Shown here: positions 12,715 to 24,264 of the stretch, in pieces | How positions within the stretch are numbered: the stretch's first letter is position 1 | Layout of the letters: each line of letters begins with the position of its first letter | Source of the DNA: Myotis daubentonii | Taxonomy: Eukaryota > Chordata > Mammalia > Chiroptera > Vespertilionidae | Direction: 5' to 3' | Assembly (NCBI RefSeq): GCF_963259705.1 | Contig: NC_081840.1 | Span: 99,740,626 to 99,804,625 of the forward strand | Length of the DNA: 64,000 nt | Notes under the pieces: generated by a model | Databases searched by the model: none | What the model was told of the DNA's origin: nothing | Seen by the model: the letters and a program-made list of their open reading frames with translations, nothing else | Made by a program: the position numbers and the translations under genes

Positions 12715-13195
12715 GTATATATATTCCCTGTGGCTACTGTAACAACTTACTATAAACCAGGTGGTTTAAACCACATGTACCTTCTCTCATAGCTCTGGAG
12801 GCCAGACATCCAAAATCAGTTTCATGGGGCCAAAACCAAGGTGTCAGCAGGCCCCAGACTCCCTCCAGAGGCTTGAGGAGAGAACCCATTTCCTTGCCTT
12901 TTCCATCTTCTGGTAGGTGCTGGCATTCCTTGGCGCATGGCAGCATCACTCCAATCTCTCTCTCCTGGTCCTCTCACCTTCTCCTCTTCTTTCTGTGTCA
13001 CATCTCTCTCTTCTCCCTCTTATAAGCATATTTAGCCCCCCCCCCCCCCCCCGGAATAATTCAGGATAATCTCCCATCTCAAGATCCTTAGCTTACTTCC
13101 ATCTGTAAAATCCTTTCTCACTATAAAAGTAACAGTTCCAGGGATTCAGATCTAGATATCTTTTGGGGCCAATATCTAGCCCTTCATGGGAGGCC
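12715..13195 (-). mobile_element. MLT1-type MaLR LTR, antisense
   Basis: Starts with a reversed MLT1-like 3' end (gctactgtaacaacttacta, then 'aaccaggtggtttaaa') and continues with 'ctctggaggccagacatcca', 'caaggtgtcagcaggcc', 'ccttgccttttccatcttct' and 'tcaggataatctcccatctc'. It is the same family as the copy at 60350-60795 in the opposite orientation. A C-run at 13036-13053 interrupts it. Confidence 0.6.
13036..13053. repeat. (C)n homopolymer
   Basis: Uninterrupted run of about 17 C inside the MLT1 fossil. Confidence 0.9.
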
Positions 13196-13781
13196 TCTAA
13201 AGAAAAGCAAGCAGGAGGAGATGTAGTCTGCTGGGAGGTAAAGAGGTCAGAGAGGTAGTGGGTGAAAGTGGAATGAGTGGCATAGGGAGAAATGTGGCTT
13301 ATTGAAAGGTTATATAGTGTAGGGCACTGTTCTTAGGACAGGGGCCCTGACAAACCAGAGTGTGGGTTGCATGAAATGGGTCAGTGGTGGCGAACTGCTG
13401 CATGGAGGTAGATGCAGGTTCAAGTTTTGTAGGAACTGTTGCTTAGACAAGCTTGGAAAAATTATTTTTATAAAAAATAATCCAAAATTACAAATATAAT
13501 ATTTTTATGGAAGTGAATTTTTATTTCGAATAATAAAAGGAATCACAATAAATCACACACTGTGAATAACCTGACAAATGCTGCCAACATCACATATCCA
13601 GAAAATAACGTATTTTATTAACTGCCTGATGCCACTCTTTGACACTTTACCCCCTATTTTGTTGCCTGAATACTTTTTGAACATCTCTTTGTGAAACAGT
13701 AACTTTATAATATTTTCTATATAGAGAGAATTCAGTTATTTCTTCTACCATGATTGATCAAAATATGGCTTATATAAGTGA
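13196..13781. other. No gene recognised
   Basis: Unassigned, with an AT-rich part at 13450-13740. Confidence 0.3.
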
Positions 13782-14169
13782 CTACAGGCCCAGTGCACAA
13801 AATTCGTGCGGGGGGGTGGGAGGGTGGGAAAGGCAGGGGAAGGAAGTCCCTCAGCCCGGCCTGTACCCTCTCGCAATCTGGGACCCCTTGGGGGATGTCC
13901 GACTGCCAGTTTAAGCCCAATCCAGCAGTCAGACATCCCTCTCGCAATCCAGGACCGCTGGCTTCTAACTGCTCACCTGCCTGTCTGCCTAATCACCCCT
14001 AACCACTCTGCCTGTCTGCCTGATTGTCCCTAACTGCTCGCCTGCCTGCCTGATCACCCCTAACCACATCTGCCTCGGCCCCCGCTGCCGTGGCTTCATC
14101 TGGAAGGACATCTGGAAGGTTATTGGGTTGTCCAGTCTAATTAGCATATTATGCTTTTATTATTATAGA
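13782..14169 (-). mobile_element. HeliBat-type non-autonomous Helitron (copy 1)
   Basis: Read on the minus strand it ends with the terminal hairpin (gcacgaattttgtgc), followed by a mutated CTAG (GTAG). It begins TC and carries aagcataatatgctaattag near its 5' end. It is preceded by A on the left. It contains a shortened form of the subterminal palindrome near 13893-13940. It abuts copy 2. Confidence 0.85.
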
Positions 14170-14547
14170 CAAGAGGCCCAGTGCACAAAATTTGTGCAAT
14201 TGGTGGGGAGGGGGTCTCTCAGCCTGGACTGCGAGAGGACACAGGCCAGGACGAGTGACCCCACCAGTGCATGATCAGGGCTGGGGAGGGTGCAAGAAGT
14301 TGACCAGCTGGAGAGGGACCATGGGAGGCCTCCAAGGCGTGCCTGGTCTGTCTCGCTCAGTCCCAATTGGCCAGACCCCAGCAGCAAGCTAACCTACCAG
14401 TCGAAGCGTCTGCCTCCTGGTGGTCAGTGCATGTCATAGTGAGCAGTTGAGTGGCCTTAGTATATCATTAGCATATTATGCTTTGATTGGTTGACTGGGT
14501 GACTGGACAACCAGATACTTAGCATATTAGGCTTCTATTATATAGGA
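14170..14547 (-). mobile_element. HeliBat-type Helitron (copy 2)
   Basis: Terminal hairpin gcacaaattttgtgc near 14183, then a degenerate CTAG (CTTG). The 5' end is tcctatataatagaagccta on the minus strand. T follows the end at 14548, as expected for insertion at AT. Its interior resembles copy 4 (26608-26951). Confidence 0.88.
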
Positions 14548-15536
14548 TAGTTTAGAAAAGTTTGTTCACCTTCTCAAGCAGTATTGGTATTACCTGATAA
14601 ATTTCTTTGTTGTCAAACTTGGAAAAGCCTCTTTCAAGTCTATTTCATATACAAACTGGTAAAAATGTCCTCCCTCTCTATTTATAACACCATGAGAATT
14701 GCCCTAAAAGTACAGGACTTTTTATCATTTTCATTTTGTGAAAGTTTAATTTAAAAAGAACAAAATGTATGATGCACTTATGATTGTACACGTTTTGTTA
14801 TCAAGTAGAAATCCTGACAGGAGAGGCTTCCATTTTGGTTCAGCATTGATAAAAAGTGAGGTTTTTATTTGTGATTTTACACACTTGTTTGGAAGAATTA
14901 CCACAAACTAGTTTGTGGCTCTGTATATTTCAAATCTTATTTTTTCTGCTGGGTAGTCCAGGACCTTTTCATATATACTCTGGCTCATTGTGTTGATGAG
15001 TTTCCTCAGTGGGTGGTATTCCCCACAAATATTCCTATATTGGGATGACTAGTAGTCACTTAGTTATGCTCAAGAGAAACCACAATCTCCATAAATATAG
15101 CCCTCTAAACCAACATTAAATGTATCCCCAACTCAACTTCCCCTTAGCCATATCCCCCAAATGCCCATGTGCATTCTGATGCCACCCAGCACAAGGGGAA
15201 GTATGTAGAATGAAAGTTGAAGTGGAAAGAGGCATTGGTTTTAACTGATTTTTGTTAAAATATTTTACTTTTGAAATGAAAAAAAGAAAAAGCAGACCAC
15301 ATTGTATGAGTCTCTCCCAGGGCCTTAGGAGGAGTCAATGCAAGCAAGGGACTCTGAGTCTCAGCTTTGCTAGCTTCCAGTCTAGGAGTCACTTACATGT
15401 GACTCTTTAATAAGATTGCCCAGGAGAGAGAGCTCGGGGCCAGAAAGGTGTATTATGTGCTAACAAGGTCTCCAGGTCTACCCGGCTCTCTAATCACTCA
15501 GGCATTCCCATGGTATAACAAGAGCTTCCTACATTG

Positions 15537-15569
<33 letters not shown>

Positions 15570-15589
15570 GTTTTTTTGCTTAATCTGGG
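14548..15589. other. No gene recognised; T-rich microsatellite at 15537-15580
   Basis: Unassigned AT-rich sequence. Confidence 0.3.
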
Positions 15590-16205
15590 TTTTAAAAATC
15601 TACAGAATCACTCTGGAAAACAGTTTGGCACTTTCTAAAAGAGCTAAACAAGGAATTGCTCAATAGTCCAGCAATTCCACTCTTACATATATACCCCAAA
15701 GAATCAAAAGTAGGGAATCAGATTCTTGTATACCCATTTTAATAGCAGCATTATTCACAATAGTCAAAAGGTGCAAGCAGTCCAATGTTTACAACTAGAT
15801 GAATGGATAAATAAAATGTGGTATATACATACAATGAAATATTATGCGCCCATAAAAAGGAATGAAGTTCTGATACATGGATGGACTTTGAAAACATTAT
15901 GCTAAGTAAAATAAGCCAGACATAAGAGGACAAATTTTATGGTTCCACATACATGAAATATCTAGAATAGGCAAATTAATAGAGACAGAAAATATATTAG
16001 AGGTTACCAGGGACTGGGGGAAGGGAGAAATGGGAATTATTGCTTAATGGTTAGAGAATTTCCTTTTGGAATGTTGAAAGAGATTTGGAAAATAGTGATG
16101 ATGGCTGCACAACCTTATGAATATAATTAATGCCTCTGACTTAAATACTTAAAATTATTAAGATGATAAATTTATGTAATGTATATTTTGCCACAATAAA
16201 AAATA
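15590..16205 (+). mobile_element. Old L1 (L1M) 3' end
   Basis: Shows the conserved end of L1 ORF2 and 3'UTR: 'aacagtttggcactttctaa', 'atataccccaaagaatcaaa', 'atgaatggataaataaaatg', 'aatattatgcgcccataaaa', then 'ccagacataagaggacaaat' and 'gaggttaccagggactgggg', ending 'ttgccacaataaaaaa'. Reading frames are destroyed. Confidence 0.85.
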
Positions 16206-16842
16206 ACCAAAAAGTGAGGTAATATTTGAGCATCAGAAATGAATTCATTCACATCTGGCTATTCATGCATAAAAAAACATCTGACAGAATACTTATATTA
16301 AAATATTTATCTAAAATAATTACAATTTTTGGAATAAGATTTTTATAGAGTTGACCTCATATTAAACACATTTATATTTTTAAAATCTTGCAGGTTAATT
16401 ACCAAGCCAATTAAAATTGATATTAACCTGGCATACATTCACAAATGCTTCCTACTTGTCAACAACCCACTATAGATTAATTCAATGGCAGCAAGCACTG
16501 CAGCTTCTGAGAGATGGTGTGGGTTGTGTTTACCACTGTTGTCTTCTAAAAAAGAAAGACTTAGTCGGTGGTGATTAGCCTGTATTAATTTCTTTTAGAC
16601 TCTGATAATCCCTAAGGTTTGTTAAATGCCTCCTTGGCTAACTGTTTAGACACTGACAGCCAGCTGGAGATGAGGGGCAACCAGGTGACCACCCAGTGGT
16701 TTCATCAAGAGCGTAACAGCATTGATAAGGGAAGTTGAACTGAAGATGCATGTGTTTCCTGAACACTTTGAGTCATCTCTCTAAATATATTTGCCATTCT
16801 CGCCTCCCCTTCCTAGGTTCCAGTTACCCTCTCAGTTGATTT
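16206..16842. other. No gene or repeat recognised
   Basis: AT-rich, unassigned. Confidence 0.3.
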
Positions 16843-17143
16843 ATCTAGGATAGTGATTTTCAACCTTTGTCATCTCACAGCACACATAAACTAATTACTA
16901 AAATTCTACGTCACACCAAAAAATATAATTTTTGCTGATCTGACAAAAAATAGGTTTAATTTTTATTCATTCACACCAGGTGGTTATTGTTGTGTTGGCT
17001 GGTGACATTTTTTTTTTTCGTTTGACAATCTAAAGGTAAAGAGACAGTGCCCTTGACTAAATAGCCAAGTATTGCTCTTTTTAAATTTTCTTGCGGCACT
17101 CCAGTGTGCCTCTTACAGCAGATTGAAAATCACTGACCTAGGA
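16843..17143 (+). mobile_element. 285-bp non-autonomous hAT element with 8-bp target duplication
   Basis: The element spans 16851-17135. Its ends are inverted repeats: TAGTGATTTTCAACC at the left and GATTGAAAATCACTG at the right. Flanks are ATCTAGGA (16843-16850) and ACCTAGGA (17136-17143), an 8-bp duplication with one mismatch, as made by hAT transposases. It has no coding capacity. Strand is arbitrary. Confidence 0.85.
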
Positions 17144-18529
17144 AATGATCAGAACCTCTATTAAGTAAGGGAAATAATACTTACTGCTGAACTCCAGAGT
17201 GGTTTAGCACAATAGAAATTATATTTTTCATTCAAGCAAAATCTTATGTGGCTATTCCTGCTATGCAGGTAACTTCAGTGTTCAGAGATCTGAACTTCTT
17301 TCATCTCATGGCTCCCCCATGTCTTATGCCTTTGGAGTGGTCTGATGATCCTATGCATATGACCAGTAGAAGGAGGAGAGAGATTGTGCAAAATGGCTAA
17401 AGTAGGTTTTTATGTGCCAGGTGTGGATGTGATACACGTCACTTCTGCCTACATTCCATTGGCCAGAATTCAGTCACATGGCCCCACCTAGCTGCAAAGG
17501 AGTCTGGGAAATAGGTTTTGGTAAGTACATAACAGTGTCTCTTGCCACAGGGATTTTATAAACTATATGATCAAATGTCTCTTCCAATCTATTTTATCTT
17601 CACTCCATTATGAGACAGGAATAGTCTTACCTTTCCAGAGGAGAAAATGGAAACAAAGAAAACTTCATCTCATGGCTCCAGCAGGGATAAAGAAGCCTGG
17701 CCTCTAATGTGCCCAGGAGCCAGCCCTTCTACCTTCCTGGCTGAGTGCCTGGGTACCTTCTCTAGTGACCTGCTCTGAGCTCCAGGGCAAGTTAGGACAG
17801 CCTCTTCTCAGAGGGAGACCTGCTTGGACATCTGGGATCCAGATGCTGCTGGCTTCCGTAATGGCTCTGAAAGGTATTGTACTTAAGCCCCCAAATCCTG
17901 CAAAGTCTGCATTTTGTCTCAGAGAGATCTTCTCTCCCCTTTTGCACTCTTTGAGGATTGAATTCTATAGAGCCAGTCTTCTTTGACAGCTGACAGGGAA
18001 TTCTCAGTGGAGGACAGTTGATTTTGGAACAATGCCTGCTGTCAGTCCTATAAAGCCCAGTTTACTGACCTATGATGAAAAACCCATCTGCTTTTGAAGT
18101 TAGTCATTCGGAAGGGGTATTCTAAAGTTAAGCTGAGATGGTGCACAGAAAATAATGTGTTCATTTGTTTGATCATCCCATTCTCTGCCCTCTTTTTTGT
18201 GACTTTGTATACCATCCCAAGCAATGCATGTGGCTAGGATATCAAGACACAGTCAACAGGAAGTACCTTTTGCCTGCTCTCTGTGCATATCTTTTACTAT
18301 TCCTCTGTCTTGGCATTTTATTTTTCATGAAAGTGATCCTAGAGAGGTTTGCCTCTCTTATGTGATCTCTTAACCATTAATATGAATAGCAACGTTAAGA
18401 GTTGAATAGATTCATACATGATCAGTTCATGATGGGCTTTTAGGGGAAACAAAAGTGCATTGCTTTACCTTTAACTTTCCAAGTTTGAGATAAAGAACTA
18501 CCACAACTTTGACCTTTCTTTAAAATGTA
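17144..18529. other. No gene recognised; part may be an old LTR-like repeat
   Basis: Around 17160-17530, the phrases acattccattggccagaatt and cacatggccccacctagctg recall a dispersed mammalian repeat that I cannot name with confidence. The rest is unassigned. Confidence 0.3.
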
Positions 18530-19320
18530 CTAGAGGCCTGGTGCATGAAATTTGTGCAGGGGGAGGCGGGTCCCCCCTCAGCCCAGCTTGCTCCCTCTCC
18601 AATTCGGGACCCCTTGGGTAAGCCAGCAGTCGGACATCCCTCTCACAATCCTGGACTGCTGGCTTCTAATCGCTCACCAGCCTGATTGCCCCTAACTGCC
18701 CCCTGCTGCCGGCCAGGTCATCCCCAACTACCCTCTGCCTTCCTGCCTGGTTGCTCCTAACTGCACCCTGCCCCCCGGCCTGGTAACCCCTTACTGCTCC
18801 CCATGCTGGCCTGGTCTCCCACAACTGCCCCCCACTGCTGACCTGGTCACTCCTAACTGCCCCCCCACCAGCCTGGTTGCCCCCAACTGCCACCAGCCTA
18901 ATCACCCCTCATGGCCCCCCTGCAGGCCTGGTCGCCCCATGCAGCCAGCTGTTCAGTCATTTGGTCATCCCTCACTAACCCCCCTGCCAGCCTGGTCATC
19001 CCACTCAGCCTGCTTATTCAGTCGTTTGGTAATCCTTCACTAACCCCCTTGTCGGCCTGGTCACCCCATGCAGCCTGCTTGTTCAGTCATTTGGTCATCC
19101 CTCACTAACCCCCCTGCCAGCCTGGTCATCCCACTCAGCCTGCTTATTCAGTCGTTTGGTAATCCTTCACTAACCCCCTTGTCGGCCTGGTCACCCCATG
19201 CAGCCTGCTTGTTCAGTCATTTGGTCATCCCTCACAAACCCTGCTGCTGGCCTGGTCGTAGGCAGCCATCTTGTGAGGGTGTGAGGATTAATTTGCATAT
19301 TACCTCTATATTGTATAGGA
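18530..19320 (-). mobile_element. HeliBat-type Helitron with internal tandem array (copy 3)
   Basis: Minus-strand 3' end: a hairpin (gcacaaatttcatgcac) then CTAG at 18530-18533. The 5' end is TCCTATACAATATAGAGGTA, with the TC at 19319-19320. Flanks are A (18529) and T (19321). The interior is C-rich 32-65 bp repeats, including a perfect 130-bp duplication. Confidence 0.92.
18951..19210. repeat. Perfect 130-bp tandem duplication inside Helitron copy 3
   Basis: 18951-19080 and 19081-19210 are identical base for base. Each 130-bp unit consists of two diverged monomers of about 65 bp (starts gttcagtcatttggtc and attcagtcgtttggta). A third partial copy starts at 19211 and diverges after about 25 bases. 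Confidence 0.95.
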
Positions 19321-20017
19321 TACTTTAGTCATAGGGAGTTCTATGATGGATGAGTTGTGTGCTGGCCCCAGAAGGGACTCTTTATGTTCACCATAGCTCT
19401 ATTACTAATGATGCTTCACAAATAACTGTGAGGAAAGTAAATATGTATTATATTAACACACATATAAGGTCAATGAGGCTTAAAAATACATTTGCTTGAA
19501 GATTAGGGAACATGGCTCTCATGGGTTCATGTGAGCAGGATAAGAAAATCTGTGTTCCAGATTTTTGTCTCACTATTTCTGAATACTTATCTGTTCAGAT
19601 TTGCTTCATCTGCACCATAATGGAGAAGGAAAAGATGTGCTTTTGGGGATACTTTCAGATGCAAGGAATAACATACCTGACCAAAATGGGATTTGCTTAC
19701 TCACATACCCGAGGTCCTAGAGGTAGAGTGGTGCCAAGGTTGGTTAAATTAGTGGCACAAACACATGGTTTTTTGGCTCTGCAGTCCTCAGATGTACCTC
19801 CTGATAGCCACAAGATGGCTGTTGCAACTCCAGATATCACATCCTCATTCACATATGGCCAAATGCTGCGATGTCTTTCTCTTTTTAATCAGAGAGAAAG
19901 ACCTTTCTTAGAATCCCCCAGAAGATTTCATTTGTATCTCATTGGCCTTAAGGGAGTCAGTTCTTATTAATATAATCATTGGCAAAGGGGAATGGAATTA
20001 TCATAACTGGTTTAGGC
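19321..20017. other. No gene recognised; ORF at 19512-19970 rejected
   Basis: A 152-codon ORF covers most of it but shows no domain and no splice-like or initiation context. The part 19600-19900 looks like an old dispersed repeat (gtagtgccaag-like and cacaagatggctgttgcaac phrases). Confidence 0.3.
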
Positions 20018-20196
20018 CACTGGTTCAAAACTTTAGCATGAATCAGAATCTCCTGGGAGCCTTGTTAAAATGCAGATTGCAGTGTTCCATCACCAGAGTT
20101 TCTGATTTAGTATATTGGGATGGAGCCCAATAATTGACATTTCTAGTGTGTTGCAAGGTCATTTTACTGCTTGGTCTGGGGAACACTTTAAGGACT
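20018..20196 (+). mobile_element. MER5A-type hAT-Charlie MITE
   Basis: Order of blocks: CACTGGTTCAAAACTTTAGC, 'atgaatcagaatctcctggg', 'gttaaaatgcagattgcagt', 'cagagtttctgatttagtat', 'tgacatttctag' and 'ctggggaacactttaagg'. This is the MER5A consensus order. The right terminal repeat is decayed. Confidence 0.85.
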
Positions 20197-20589
20197 AATT
20201 GTGTAGATCTTACTTCTTCATGTTGTGGGGTGTGGGGAAATGTCACCTTTCTTGAATGAAGAATGGGGGTGAAGGCAACTGGGGGGAAATATCAGGACAA
20301 AGTCAGCAAAAAGAAAGCTTGTTAGGCAGGTAACCAGCCCTGTCCAACCCATGTTTTCCTGTATCTCTGTGCACATCTCTGTCTTCTGAATATATACCTA
20401 CACTCTTTTGGTTTTCTTTAAGGACCATTGTATATTAGATGATTTTACTGAAATATTTTCATTAATTTGATTCCTATAGAACATCTTATTCCTTTGAGAT
20501 TAACATAAATTCTAATTCCATCAATGTATACTATTTAAATTATGTAGAGCTTAAATTATTTATTTCACTATCTATCACCTTTTTTCTTC

Positions 20590-20760
20590 TCTGTAACATG
20601 TAGTTGGTCTTTGTGCTTGTTCAGTCATCCAGGTTTATTAGATCCATCTTAAGTTTTTCACAATCCTCCTTAGCTCTTAACAAACTAAACACTTTTGTGT
20701 CATCAGCAAATTTTTCCACACTGCTATTCACTTCATCCTCTAGGTCATTAACAAGTATAT
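20590..20760 (-). mobile_element. CR1/L3 LINE reverse-transcriptase fossil
   Basis: The minus strand, starting near 20758, translates without interruption as LVNDLEDEVNSSVEKFADDT, continuing KVFSLLRAKEDCEKLKMDL and INLDD before a stop. FADD is the reverse-transcriptase catalytic box, and NDLxDEV...KFADDTKV is typical of the CR1/L3 clade. This clade was active before placental mammals diversified. Confidence 0.75.
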
Positions 20761-21120
20761 TGAGCTAAATCACTGGAACTACTAACTTGAACTTCAGGAA
20801 TTAACAGCATCTTAAATGACTTACCAAGGGTGGCACGAGCCTTTGTTCAGTATATCAGTTTCTAATGTTTAAAAAAAAAGTCCAGGGAGTTCCAAAATGG
20901 TGGCTATATAAGTAGAAACTACACTGACACTCTCCCAGGACAAAACTGGAATTACAAATAAAATACAGAAAAGCCATCCTGAATAATCAACTGAAGACTA
21001 GCTGGAGAGAACCCTGATAACCAAGGACTGAAAGTGGAGCCATAGAGACTGGTAGGAAGTGCAGAGGTGCAAAAGGGCTGGCTTGGCTCCCACAGACAGC
21101 AGCTGAAGTTCCAGAGGGAT

Positions 21121-21150
21121 ATCTCAGCAGTGTGTGTGTGTGTGTGTGTG
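21121..21150. repeat. (TG)n microsatellite in the L1 5'UTR
   Basis: About ten TG units at 21130-21150 followed by a G-run. Confidence 0.8.
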
Positions 21151-21869
21151 GCGGGGGGTTCCCATTGAGAAATAAAACCCAACCTGGGCTTCCCAGCCCA
21201 GAGCACCAGAACTGAGAAAGGTGCCCACAAAACATCTGGCTGTGAAAAGCAGAAGGGGTGCTGTCTGTGAGGGAGAGATGGCTGGAAATGTAAGCAGCCT
21301 CATAAAGGGTCAGCACACAAATTCATGTGCACTCACTTACCTTGGCCTCCAGCAGAGGGAGGGCAGAGTGGACTAGAGTTGTGTGAGCAGAATCCAGGAT
21401 TGGGGGCATTGGGGTTAGAGCTTGGAAGGCAGTACCCTGGTTTCCTGTGCTGAGTCATTCCCTCAAACTGCAGAGGACATTTTCTCCATCAGAACTTTAC
21501 CATCCAGGCAGCTTTGCCTGAAAGGGGGAAGTAATTGCCCCACCCTGTGGTCAATAGCCTGAAGCTAATCAAGACTGAATAACAATCAGACAGAACACAA
21601 GCAGAGGCAGATCTCCGGAGGGTTTGATTCTTTGCCTGATCTCCTTCTGGGCCTGGGGCTGGGACAGGCAAACCTGGGTGCACACCTTGGTTCTTTCCAA
21701 AGGCACCCAGCAGAGGGAGCCACAAGCTGTGAATTGCTGATAGACCCAAACAGGGTACACAGGGCATCACAAACAGTATCTGACATTATCCTGCATTAGA
21801 GATTGGGAAGCATAGAGGATCTACCTAATAGAAGATCTACATAGCCACAAACCCAAATAAACAGCCAAA

Positions 21870-22756
21870 ATGGGAGATAAAAAACAAGCCCAAAATTAAA
21901 GAACAAGAGAATTCACCAGAAAATGAGCTAAATGAAATGGAGATAAGAAATTTATCAAATATAGAGAGTTCAGAATAATGATTACAAGTATGCTCAATAG
22001 CATGAGAAAAAATCTAGAAACTATGAAAAAAACAGTCAGAAATGAAGAGTGACATAGCACTAATAAAGAACACATTGGAAGAAATACACATCGGATTAGA
22101 GGAAGCCAAGGATCAGAACAATGAATTAGAAAACAGGGTAGAAAAAAAATCACTCAATCAGACAACCAAAAAGAAAAAGCAATTAAAAAACAGAAGGACA
22201 ACTTAAGGGAGCTATGGCACAATATGAAACATAACAATATTCGCATCATGGGAGTACCATAATGGGAAGAAAGTGAACAGGGGATATTGAACATGTTTGA
22301 AGAAATAATGTCAGAAATATTCCATAACGTGGTGAAGGAAAAAGTCACACAAGTTCAGGTGGCACAGAGAGTCCCAAGAAACAAGATCCCAAATAGGCCC
22401 ATGCCCAGATACAACATAATTAAAATACCAAAAATTAAAGACAAAAGAGAGAATCTTAAAGGCAGCAAGAGAAAAGTAATTTGTTACCTAAAGGAGCTCC
22501 CATAAGGCTATCAGCTGATTTTTAATCAGAAACTCTTCAGGCCAAAGGGAATGGCATGAAGTATTCAAAGTAGTGAAAAGCAAGGATCTGAAACCAAGAT
22601 TAATATATCAAGCAAGGCTATCATTCAAAATAGATGCTGAAATAAAGAGCTCCCCAGACCAAAAAAAAAAAAAAAAAAAACACACAAAAAACAAACCTAA
22701 AGGAATTTATCATAACTAAACCAGCACTGCAAGAATTGCTAAAGGGACTACTGTAA
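21870..22756 (+). pseudogene. L1 ORF1, decayed
   Basis: The start ATGGGAGATAAAAAACAAGC lies at 21870, and the end matches ORF1 (ARIAKGTT-like final codons, then TAA at 22754-22756). Several stops and frameshifts break it. The longest clean piece is 22287-22505 (MNMFEEIMSEIF...), which covers the end of the RRM and the start of the C-terminal domain. An A-run at about 22661-22680 has expanded inside the C-terminal region. Non-functional. Confidence 0.75.
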
Positions 22757-22804
22757 TGAGAAGAAGAAATATATAGAGAGAAACACAGGAATAAAGAATT
22801 AAGA

Positions 22805-24235
22805 ATTAAGATGGCAAGGCTGCACTTGTGTACAGAACGAAGTTGTAGTGGCCATGGCAGGTGAAAAGGCGACAGGATCATGGCCTTGGGTGCAGGTATC
22901 ACCCCCAGTTCAGTAAAGCCCCAAGGCCTTCATCATGGACTTCCAACATTGCCCTGGGTGCAAGACCAGGAGTGGGGGCATGGCCTCCTTTTCTGAGAGC
23001 AAGAGGGACTGGTGGGAGCGCCTCTGGCAGCTGGCCCTGGAGACCATCAACATCAACAAGGACTCTTATTTCATAAAGAACCACCTGGGCTTGTATGAAT
23101 GCAAGCTGTGCCTGATACTCTACAACAATGAGGGAGCTACCTCATGCACATCCAGGGAAAAAAAAACACCAGACCAACTTGGCCTAGCTAGCAGCCAAGG
23201 AGGCTAAGGAGGCCCCCGCCCAGCCAGCAGTGGAGAAGGTCAAGGTGGAAGAGAAGAAGTTTGTGAAGATCGGCCGCCCGGGCTATAAAGTGACCAAGCA
23301 AAGGGACACAGAGATGGGCCAGCAGAACCTCCTCTTCCAGATCAACTATCCTGAGATCACTGACAGTATCATGCCACGCCACTTCTTCATGTCTGCCTAC
23401 AAGCAGAGGATCGAGCTCCCAGACAGACGCTGCTGATGGTTGCTGAGCCCTACGAGATCATTGCCTTCAAGGTGCCAAGCAGAGAGATTGATAAGGCCAA
23501 TAGCAAGTTTTGGACTCACTGGAACTGGGAAACCAAGCAGTTCTTCCTTCAGTTCCACTTTAAGATGGAAAAGCCTCCTGCCACGCCAAGCCTCCCTGCT
23601 GGGCCTTCTGGGGTGAAGTGGACACCACCCCCACTGATGAATGGTTTGCCCCCACCCCCACCTGGAGGCCTGCCTCTGCCCCCCATGCCACGCAGTGGGC
23701 CTATACCTGCTGGACCCCTGGGCCCTCCCCAGCTATCCCTCTACCCTCCAGCACCAGTGGTCCACCCACCAACATGTGGGGTTCATACCCCTGCTCCCGG
23801 GGTTCACCATCCAGCCCCAGGAATCCATCCTCCAGCCGCAGGTGTCCAACCTCCCCTGTCATCTGGAGTCCACCCCCAGGTCCCAGGGTACACCCCCAGC
23901 CCCGGAGATGCACCCCCAGCCACCTGGGGTATACCCCCTCCTCCAGGGATTCATCCTCCAACTCCTGGGGTTCATCCCCAGCCTCCTGAAGTTCATCCCT
24001 CCAATCTTAGGGTCTACTCACCCCCCCACTCCCATGCCCCCAATGATGAGACCCCTGCTGCCCTCCCTGGGCCCTGAAAACATTCCACCCCTCCCCCAGC
24101 CAACTGAAAAAAACAACCCCTTTCATTGCAAGTCTACTTTCCTGTTTTCCTGTCTTTTCTCCCTGATCAAAATTTGGTGTTTTTGTAAAGAGCTATGCCA
24201 TGTCCCTAGATCTCATTAAACAGCCTTCTCAGAAA
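22805..24235 (+). pseudogene. SF3A2: Processed pseudogene of SF3A2 (splicing factor 3a subunit 2)
   Basis: An intronless copy of the mRNA for SF3A2 (SAP62), a subunit of the U2 snRNP SF3a complex that acts in nuclear spliceosome assembly. The coding start is ATG 22935 (MDFQHCPGCKTRSGG). It continues through the matrin-type C2H2 zinc finger (LYECKLCLILYNNEG), then VKKFVKIGRPGYKVTKQRD-like and MGQQ..LLFQI blocks (23230-23436), AEPYEIIAFKVPSREIDKA and FWTHWNWETKQFFLQFHFKM. The last part is the proline-rich tail with degenerate GVHPPAP repeats, ending at 24077. A frameshift after NEG (near 23130-23160), another near 23200, a small deletion at 23430 and many substitutions disable it; several tail-repeat histidines and prolines are changed. 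5'UTR (22818-22934) and 3'UTR with an ATTAAA signal (24216) are present, followed by an AAAG-expanded tail (24233-24262). It was copied by L1 machinery and lies within an L1. No parental introns are present. Confidence 0.93.
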
Positions 24236-24264
24236 AAATGAAAGAAAGAAAGAAAGAAAGAAAT
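24233..24264. repeat. A-rich tail expanded to (GAAA)n
   Basis: The former poly-A tail of the SF3A2 retrocopy: a short A-run then five to six GAAA units. Confidence 0.8.

Noticed and set aside
18900..19260. CRISPR-like array of regular repeats
   Set aside because: Repeats are head-to-tail without unique spacers, lie between Helitron ends, and the genome is mammalian.
19512..19970. 152-codon ORF
   Set aside because: No domain or homology recognised, poor start context, and repeat-like sequence. Chance ORF.
23436..24077. 213-codon proline-rich ORF as a functional gene
   Set aside because: It is the last third of an SF3A2 processed copy with upstream frameshifts, a lost segment near 23430 and no introns.
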